DNA of 51,599 nucleotides from Oscillospiraceae bacterium. Its GTDB lineage: Bacteria; Bacillota; Clostridia; Oscillospirales; Ruminococcaceae. The position numbers and the translations under genes are program-made. Positions 46,248 through 51,599 of this stretch are shown here, in pieces. Location: the NCBI GenBank assembly GCA_902790675.1, contig CADASU010000007.1, positions 1-51,599 on the forward strand, given 5' to 3'. How positions within the stretch are numbered: position 1 is the stretch's first letter; each line of letters begins with the position of its first letter. The notes beneath the pieces are model-generated. The model was not told the DNA's origin. It saw only the letters and a program-made list of their open reading frames with translations, and ran no database searches.

Positions 46248-47783
46248 TTAGTTATGAATTTTATTGCGATTTTCAATTTCGTCCTTTATCTGTTTATTTA
46301 ATTTGGTCATCTCTTTCTCTGCATTTTTCATTTTACTCTCAATTTCCTTACTATCTAAATTTATATTAAGCGATTTAAAATATTTTATGTTTTCTAATTC
46401 ATTACTTAAATTAACATATTCTCGATTAATTTCAAACTTTTTGCGAACTAATTCCTTTTCTTTTTGTCTGTTTGACCCACTTTTCATATTAGTGAGCATT
46501 TTAAACACATTCATGTCATCAAGCTCGTCTCTTACTTCTTCCAACTTGTAATTTATTTCAAACAAACGCCTAATCACAGGTAATTGGTCACCAGTATACC
46601 ATCCGTCATAAATTTCTTTAAAATTTCCTAGTTCCTCGGCTTGCTTATCCAATTTGTCAAGCTCGCTTTTGAGACGAATTTCTTGTTGTTTTAATTCTAA
46701 TTTTCTATTAGCAAGCTCCTCTTTCTGCTTTTTCGCTGCTAACTCTTCTGGTTTTCTTTCTTCTTTCTTTTCTCTATCTTTTCTCTCGTCTTTTATTTTA
46801 TTTTCTTCTTTTTTCTGAGCATCAAGCGCTTTTTTTATTTCACTAATAGCGCTATTTGCTAAACCAACAAGTTCGTCTTTTCGCTTTGGCTTTGAACTGA
46901 GCACAGCTTTGTATATTTTTTTATATAAGCTTGTTTCAGTTTTTTCACAAAGCTCTTTCAATCTTTGTTTTTCTTTAGGATTACTAATTTGTTCAATCAA
47001 ACGCTTTGCTTTATTTAATTCACGATAATTTTTGCTAATCTCATCTGAAAATTTTATTCTTTGTACCAGTTCTTCTACACCAACTTTTAATTTATCATCA
47101 CAATCACTTTCCAAACAATCAAGTAAGTGTTCTGGGTCATTACTATATTCCGAAAAATATTTGTTCATTTGCACAATAGTAGGTATCACTTCCACTTTCA
47201 AGTACAGAACCATTGTTTCTACCGCTTTTTGGTCAAATAATTCTAAGCCAGCAGTGCTTTGAAGCAAACTTTTTATTTTATCTAATTTTGACAAAAGTCC
47301 TTTAGTTGCTTCTTCATGTCCTTTAATTTCTGCGACTTTTTCCATAATTTCCTCTATTGTACCTATGCTTAATCGAACATTGTGATCAATTTCGCCAATA
47401 GTTTTGATCTCTTCTTGATTACTAACACCATAACCATGTTTAACAGCTCCAACTGAAACCATAGAGCCCGCAATCATAGATAATGCCATTGCACCAGATG
47501 CGAGCATCGTCGCAATTCTTTTTTTGTTAGCTCTACCACCAGCAACCATTTCAAGCATTTCATCAGAAAGTTCATCAAAATCATTACTCATAATTTTTTG
47601 TCCATCAGCTGAACTTAAAAAATTATTCATTTCTACTTTAAATTCATCTAACGATTTGCTATACCCATTTTTGCAAAAAAGTTCATATGCGCTATTCACA
47701 TCTTTCAAAGACGTCATTTTTTCTCTTTGTTTATCATTTAATAAAATTTTACAAAAGACATTTTTAAAACTCATCTGATTCAT
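46248..47783 (-). CDS. Group A coiled-coil protein with an N-terminal Nif11-like double-glycine leader
   Basis: 511 aa. Residues 1-83 form a Nif11-like leader: SFKNVFCKILLNDKQREKM, AYELFCKNGYSKSLDEFKVE and finally DELSDEMLEMVAGG. After the Gly-Gly come RANKKR and a hydrophobic stretch (IATMLASGAMALSMIAGSMV) ending SVGA, which looks like a second, Sec-type signal. The rest matches the group A body: VKHGYGVSNQEE, YRELNKAKRLIEQISNPKEK, a coiled coil, GDQLPVIRRLFEINYKLEE and SGSNRQKEKELVRKKFEIN. The start is the ATG at 47783, 8 nt after AAAGGAG. Leader replacement within a paralogous family is unusual. Export route and function unknown. Confidence 0.75.
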   Translation of the reverse strand: MNQMSFKNVFCKILLNDKQREKMTSLKDVNSAYELFCKNGYSKSLDEFKVEMNNFLSSADGQKIMSNDFDELSDEMLEMVAGGRANKKRIATMLASGAMALSMIAGSMVSVGAVKHGYGVSNQEEIKTIGEIDHNVRLSIGTIEEIMEKVAEIKGHEEATKGLLSKLDKIKSLLQSTAGLELFDQKAVETMVLYLKVEVIPTIVQMNKYFSEYSNDPEHLLDCLESDCDDKLKVGVEELVQRIKFSDEISKNYRELNKAKRLIEQISNPKEKQRLKELCEKTETSLYKKIYKAVLSSKPKRKDELVGLANSAISEIKKALDAQKKEENKIKDERKDREKKEERKPEELAAKKQKEELANRKLELKQQEIRLKSELDKLDKQAEELGNFKEIYDGWYTGDQLPVIRRLFEINYKLEEVRDELDDMNVFKMLTNMKSGSNRQKEKELVRKKFEINREYVNLSNELENIKYFKSLNINLDSKEIESKMKNAEKEMTKLNKQIKDEIENRNKIHN

Positions 47784-47937
47784 AGCAATTACTCCTTTCA
47801 TCAAACACAGTTTGTGGTTTATTAATATTGTACACATATTCACTTAAAAAATCAATGGTTTTTATTATATCTGCATGAATATTAGATATTTTAAGCTATA
47901 CTATATAAATTTATACAAATAATTATAGTTTGATTTT

Positions 47938-47957
47938 TTAAAAAACTGTAAACTTTT
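47938..47957 (-). repeat. Second shared upstream element, copy 2
   Basis: Exact copy of the 20-bp element, 155 bp upstream of the 47783 start. Between them (47784-47937) lies a gene-specific leader unlike the other array promoters. Confidence 0.45.
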
Positions 47958-47968
47958 AAAAAGGCAAT

Positions 47969-48006
47969 AAAAAAGACCACACATAAAGCTCGTGTAGCCT
48001 TTTTTC
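47969..48006 (-). terminator. Terminator after 48025
   Basis: Nearly identical to the hairpin at 41696-41732 and different from the CCATGCGCA type after the other genes. Confidence 0.7.
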
Positions 48007-48024
48007 TTTTTTTATATTTAATAA

Positions 48025-48801
48025 TTAATTTTCTACTAATGGAGGAGCTGCCAAATTAATACTATCATTTTTTTGAGAACCGTTACCCTTTGCTATTTCA
48101 TTAATAGCCCTATCCGATAATTCAAAAAATTTCTTTGCTTGTTCTTCACCCTCGCTATTAAGTTCAATTGTTGACGCTATGCTATTATAATAGTTTTGGG
48201 CTTCATTATAATATTTTTGCAAATTTAACTTTTCTTCAGAATCATCCATTTTGTTAATAAATAACCCTGCCTGATGCAACTCCACTCGCTTATCATCAAG
48301 TTTAGTTGAAAATTGCACAGCGCACTTAATCGCTTCTAACTCGCTTATAACAGTATCACGATCATACTCCTCCATCACATAACGAGCCCTATCCTTGCTG
48401 CTATTCAAATTGAACATAGGGTCAAGAAAAGCATAATTAAAAAGTCTTAAATTGGAATTAACTGTTTCAATCAGTTTGTCATGACAAAGCTTAAACTTGT
48501 TAATATCTTTAAGCAATTGCTGCAACTCTTTTAAAGTTTTTAAAGCGCTTTCAGTATATGGACCTGGGCCACTTCTCCAATCCCATGAGTTCGAAAAATT
48601 TTCAAGTTGCCTTGTAAAATTATCTAGTTTACTAGCAGCTCTATCCATATCCACATTTAAATTTTTAACAAGCCTTTCTCTTTGAGTTCCATAATCAAAA
48701 TCAGATATCTTAATGGCCCCAACAGAAGCAGCGGCACACGATGTTGTCATAACAGCTGCGCATATAAGCGCAATCATTTTTTTCATTAGTTTTGTTTTCA
48801 T
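48025..48801 (-). CDS. Secreted helical array protein, short divergent form (group C)
   Basis: 258 aa. Shared signal peptide ending SVGA, then IKISDFDYGTQRERLVKNLN. The body is all-helical without the long coiled coil or the GDQLPVI domain. KLDDKRVELHQAGLFINKMD and EEKLNLQKYYNEAQNYYNSI align loosely with the YRELxKAKRLIEQI region of group A, so it is probably a shortened, diverged relative. It ends with a Pro-containing tail (AAPPLVEN). Function unknown. Confidence 0.7.
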   Translation of the reverse strand: MKTKLMKKMIALICAAVMTTSCAAASVGAIKISDFDYGTQRERLVKNLNVDMDRAASKLDNFTRQLENFSNSWDWRSGPGPYTESALKTLKELQQLLKDINKFKLCHDKLIETVNSNLRLFNYAFLDPMFNLNSSKDRARYVMEEYDRDTVISELEAIKCAVQFSTKLDDKRVELHQAGLFINKMDDSEEKLNLQKYYNEAQNYYNSIASTIELNSEGEEQAKKFFELSDRAINEIAKGNGSQKNDSINLAAPPLVEN

Positions 48802-48848
48802 ATTTTATTCCTCCATAAAATAATATAATTTTTCTACTACACGTTATA

Positions 48849-48868
48849 TTAAAAAACTGTAAACTTTT
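48849..48868 (-). repeat. Second shared upstream element, copy 3
   Basis: Exact copy of the 20-bp element, 48 bp upstream of the 48801 start; the TTTGTTAA palindrome is absent here. Confidence 0.45.
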
Positions 48869-48897
48869 AAAAAACCACACGCATTGTTTGCGCATGG
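48869..48897 (-). terminator. Array terminator after 48913
   Basis: Same CCATGCGCA-type hairpin, followed by T residues on the minus strand. Confidence 0.7.
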
Positions 48898-48912
48898 CTT
48901 AATGTAAAAATA

Positions 48913-50241
48913 TTATCCTTGATTTTGATTATTTTGATTAATTTTATTCCTTATTTCTTGCAATTTTTCCCTTGCTTTTTGAACAGTATTACCAATTTGT
49001 TGAGCCCTATCATGTTCTGAAAGATCGTCATCCATGTATAACGCCATCAACTCTAAACGCAACTCTTCAAGTTTTTTCATCGATGCTTTCGGCTTTAATT
49101 TTTGTATTGCTAAATTAAAGTTTTTATTACCTTTTTTATATTCAGGCAAAGAAAACAATAGATCACGATTGTCTATCTCTTTGTTGTCTTTTATTTCTTT
49201 ATATTTATATTTATCGTTGTCCACGAGATTTAGTGCAAGTTTTTCCCCTTCAGAAGGTAAGCTAATTATATAAACTTCCATCTTTGATATAGCATCATCC
49301 ATAAGCTTAACAGCTTCTTTTGCTGATTCATCACTAGCAATATGCTGGAGCTTTTGTTTAATACCTACTTTGCCGTCTAATATAATATTATCACCTGTTA
49401 CTCCTCTAATAGCATCAGCAACCCTCTTAGGAAAACGTCCTCTTCCTTTTTTTTCAATAACTTCACGAAATTTTGTTTTAAAATTTGCCAATAACTCCTC
49501 AAATGTGGTCGCCAGCGCAGGATCTATTTTTTCTAAAGCCTTTTCATATTCTTCATCAAATTCACTTTGTTCGTCATCGATCTCATTTTGTTCGTCATAT
49601 CCTTCACTTTGTTCATCATAGTCTTCAACCAAATTGTTTACCGATTTAATCTTATCATCCAATCCACTAACAGTTTTTTTAAACAAGTCTTCCACTTGCT
49701 TTGGCGTTAATTCTTTTCTATCACCATTATCTTTATCTTCATCTATATTCATATTCTCTACAGTTTCTGTATAAAACACCTTATCTTTGTTCTCATCTAC
49801 TGATATGTTTTTAGCTTTTCTAACAAAATCATCAATATCTCCTTGCATGCTATCTATTATTTTACCAATTTTATCAATAATTCTATCGTCATTGCCAACT
49901 ATTAATTTTTTGTCTGATGCAAGATCGTTGAAACAGTCTACAAAATAATCAATCTTGCCTTTAATATATTTAATCGCTGCTTGTATGTTTTTATTGTTTT
50001 CATATTTATACGTTCTATCGTCTCTATACTCTGCGTAAACTTCGTAGTTATTGCGCGTTATACAATCCAACGATTCATTATAATCATCCATCTTAACATT
50101 TAATTCGTTAACCCTATGCAAAATTTTCAAAGATGCTCCTCGCCGAGCTTCCAGGGCCCCAACAGAAGCAGCGGCACATGATGTTGTCATAGCAGCTGCG
50201 CATATAAGCGCAATCATTTTTTTCATTAGTTTTGTTTTCAT
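48913..50241 (-). CDS. Secreted array protein, group B, full length
   Basis: 442 aa and the intact group B reference. Shared signal peptide ending SVGA, then LEARRGASLKILHRVNELNV. MNIDEDKDNGDRKELTPKQV lies near residue 170. A short acidic repeat (YDEQ, YDEQ, DDEQ spaced 7 residues apart) occupies about residues 210-235. KGRGRFPKRVADAIRGVTGD is the mid-region conserved with 43550 and 50540. The C-terminal module DNDKYKYKEI...LLFSLPEYKKGNKNFNLAIQ and the NQNNQNQG end match the detached piece at 43233. Highly charged, no anchor, no known domain. Confidence 0.75.
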   Translation of the reverse strand: MKTKLMKKMIALICAAAMTTSCAAASVGALEARRGASLKILHRVNELNVKMDDYNESLDCITRNNYEVYAEYRDDRTYKYENNKNIQAAIKYIKGKIDYFVDCFNDLASDKKLIVGNDDRIIDKIGKIIDSMQGDIDDFVRKAKNISVDENKDKVFYTETVENMNIDEDKDNGDRKELTPKQVEDLFKKTVSGLDDKIKSVNNLVEDYDEQSEGYDEQNEIDDEQSEFDEEYEKALEKIDPALATTFEELLANFKTKFREVIEKKGRGRFPKRVADAIRGVTGDNIILDGKVGIKQKLQHIASDESAKEAVKLMDDAISKMEVYIISLPSEGEKLALNLVDNDKYKYKEIKDNKEIDNRDLLFSLPEYKKGNKNFNLAIQKLKPKASMKKLEELRLELMALYMDDDLSEHDRAQQIGNTVQKAREKLQEIRNKINQNNQNQG

Positions 50242-50291
50242 ATTTTATTCCTCCATAAAATAATATAATTTTTCTACTACACGTTATATTA

Positions 50292-50314
50292 TTTGTTAAG
50301 AATTTGTTAACAAA
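50292..50314 (-). promoter_or_regulatory. Array palindrome, copy 3
   Basis: TTTGTTAA, 7 bp, TTAACAAA, 51 bp upstream of the 50241 start (about 20 bp closer than in the other copies because the intervening stretch is deleted). Confidence 0.5.
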
Positions 50315-50324
50315 TTAAACTTTT

Positions 50325-50354
50325 AAAAAAGCCACACGCATTGTTTGCGCATGG
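50325..50354 (-). terminator. Array terminator after the 50540 gene
   Basis: CCATGCGCA-type hairpin with one extra G, followed by T residues on the minus strand; about 185 bp past the stop, beyond a decayed coding tail. Confidence 0.6.
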
Positions 50355-50369
50355 TTTAATATAAAAATA

Positions 50370-50539
50370 TTATCCTTGATTTTGATTAATTTTTCGACAG
50401 CTCAGGCTTTAATTTTTTTATCGCTAAATTAAAGTTTATATTACCTTTTTATAACAACCATCGTACATAAGCTATCTGTTTTTCGATATATGTAAGTGCA
50501 TCGTATATTGTCATATTACGTACTTTACATTTTTCCTAT
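50370..50539 (-). pseudogene. Decayed C-terminal module of the 50540 gene
   Basis: Downstream of the stop the minus strand still reads VRNMTIYDALTYIEKQIAYV and, in a further segment, GNINFNLAIKKLKPELSK, then NQNQG in broken frames. The first piece recalls NNMTIDDA of the 43550 protein and the second recalls GNKNFNLAIxKLKPK of the group B C-terminal module. Stops and a deletion of roughly 60 codons separate them. Confidence 0.55.
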
Positions 50540-51484
50540 TTAGACATGTATTTCATATATACAATCGATCATTTTTAATATAGCATCCTTTATAAGAGAA
50601 GTGGCTTCTTTCACCGATTCGTCACTAGAAAAATACTCGAGCTTTTTATCAATACTTATTGTAGCATTTAATTCAGCATCATTAGCAGCACCCGTTACTT
50701 TTCTAATAGCGTCAGCAGCCTCTTTAGAAAAAATTCCGATTTCCCCTTTATTAACACCTTCACGAAATGTTTCTTCAAACTCATATAATTCAACATCAAG
50801 TTGGTCCGACAACTTAGGAGTTAATTTTCTGTAAGCCTTTTGAAGTCTTTCAAATGCACTTTCTTCGCCCTCAGAATCGGGTTCGATAAAGGCATAGGTA
50901 AAGCAGGATAAGTATTTGAGCTTTTCTTTCAATTTATAGACAGTGTCTCCAAACAAGTCTCTCGCTTGCTTTGGTGTTAATTCTTTTTTACAATCTTTAT
51001 CTTCATCTATATTCATAGTGCTTGCCATTCCTAAATAGAACAACTTATCATTTTCTTTGTCTATTGAAATGTTATTAGCTACATTAACTAAATTATCGAT
51101 ATCACTTTTCATTTTACCTATTACGTCATCAACACGATCAATAACACGTTTTTCACTATCAACCATTGCTTTTTTCTCAATTTCATCAAAATAATTCACA
51201 AAATAGTCAAACTCTTTTTTAATATATTCAAGCACTGATTTTATTCTTTTATTTGTTTTAGTGCTGTCACCACTATAATGCTCTGAGTTTTTGAATAAAT
51301 CAACATTATTCAACGAGTTTTTATAATCACCAACCTTGTCGCTTAATTCTTTCACCTTATTAATAATTTCCTCAGATGCTCCTGGCTGAACTCCAAGTGC
51401 TCCAACAGAAGCAGTAGCACATGATGTTGTCATAACAGCTGCGCATATAAGCGCAATCATTTTTTTCATGAATTTTGTTTTCAT
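50540..51484 (-). CDS. Secreted array protein, group B, C-terminally shortened
   Basis: 314 aa. Shared signal peptide ending SVGA, then LGVQPGASEEIINKVKELSD, very like 43550. MNIDEDKDCKKELTPKQARD lies mid-protein. EIGIFSKEAADAIRKVTGAA aligns with the KGRGRFPKRVADAIRGVTGD region of 48913. It stops at CIYEIHV, before the C-terminal module, whose remains follow (50370-50539). GGAGG lies upstream of the ATG. Function unknown. Confidence 0.7.
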   Translation of the reverse strand: MKTKFMKKMIALICAAVMTTSCATASVGALGVQPGASEEIINKVKELSDKVGDYKNSLNNVDLFKNSEHYSGDSTKTNKRIKSVLEYIKKEFDYFVNYFDEIEKKAMVDSEKRVIDRVDDVIGKMKSDIDNLVNVANNISIDKENDKLFYLGMASTMNIDEDKDCKKELTPKQARDLFGDTVYKLKEKLKYLSCFTYAFIEPDSEGEESAFERLQKAYRKLTPKLSDQLDVELYEFEETFREGVNKGEIGIFSKEAADAIRKVTGAANDAELNATISIDKKLEYFSSDESVKEATSLIKDAILKMIDCIYEIHV

Positions 51485-51555
51485 ATTTTATTCCTCCACA
51501 AAAATAATATAATTTTTCTACTACACGTTATATTATAAACATAATTATAGCTTGA

Positions 51556-51578
51556 TTTGTTAACAATTTATTAACAAA
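51556..51578 (-). promoter_or_regulatory. Array palindrome, copy 4
   Basis: TTTGTTAA, 7 bp, TTAACAAA, 72 bp upstream of the 51484 start. The window then ends in the first bases (AAAAAACCACA) of another array-type terminator, so the array continues to the right. Confidence 0.5.
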
Positions 51579-51599
51579 TTAAACTATTAAAAAACCACA

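Noticed and set aside
42205-51484. Lipoprotein interpretation of the array signal peptides (Cys in MTTSC)
   Set aside because: The residue at -3 is Thr, which does not fit a lipobox, and every paralogue keeps SVGA further on, a better signal peptidase I site.
41742-51599. CRISPR-like or simple satellite array
   Set aside because: Repeat units are whole genes with flanks of 1-1.5 kb; there are no short evenly spaced repeats with spacers.

Overview
The window is strongly AT-rich and comes from a Gram-positive, endospore-forming anaerobe of the class Clostridia. Evidence for this: an rqcP-yabP-yabQ-divIC-yabR block, an uninterrupted sigK, glycyl-radical pyruvate formate-lyase with its activase, PduL, RNase Y, TTG/GTG start codons and strong AGGAGG ribosome binding sites. 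The order Oscillospirales is a reasonable guess from gene content, but a species cannot be named from sequence reading alone.

Layout. (1) 1-9,852, minus strand: a surface-polysaccharide/CDP-sugar operon read leftward from a promoter near 9.9 kb. rfbF, rfbG and rfbH make a CDP-3,6-dideoxy-type sugar. They are followed by a GtrA-like protein, an SDR, a ThDP-dependent acetolactate-synthase-like enzyme, an HpcH/HpaI aldolase homologue, a HAD phosphatase, a GtrB-like glycosyltransferase and a truncated membrane protein. The set recalls yersiniose-type branched-sugar synthesis, but no RfbI reductase is in view. (2) 10.2-11.1 kb: two divergent tRNA-Pro genes (CGG and TGG) with a decayed IS1-like transposase between them. 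(3) 11.1-19.7 kb, minus: a membrane protein, tcdA, mnmA, a YdcF-like gene, mfd, pth and prs. (4) 19.9-24.1 kb, plus: pduL, a small conserved-looking gene, HU from a perfect consensus promoter, then the sporulation/division block. (5) 24.2-31.4 kb: gdhA with a PII-like neighbour, sigK whose ribosome binding site lies inside a perfect inverted repeat, thiT under a TPP riboswitch, an SPFH/NfeD pair, ttcA, and two tiny double-glycine-leader peptide genes. (6) 31.7-37.4 kb, plus: rny, rsmA, pflB, pflA. (7) 37.4-41.6 kb, minus: ribD-ribE-ribBA-ribH and a Vat-like acetyltransferase. (8) 41.7 kb to the right end, minus: a tandem array of secreted proteins.

The array is the most unusual region. At least seven genes or gene pieces share a nearly invariant signal peptide but have diverging coiled-coil-rich mature parts. 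They also share terminators and upstream elements, including an 8-8 bp palindrome (TTTGTTAA, 7 bp, TTAACAAA). Several copies are frameshifted, interrupted or truncated, as expected for birth-and-death evolution. One member (46248-47783) carries an 83-residue Nif11-like leader ending in VAGG ahead of its own hydrophobic segment. Two small peptide genes at 27.2 and 30.3 kb end their leaders in the same kind of motif (LSEDELxNVAGG) and have unrelated cores. Together these suggest a double-glycine (C39-type) export or processing system acting in trans on both tiny peptides and a large coiled-coil protein. No transporter or peptidase for it lies in the window.
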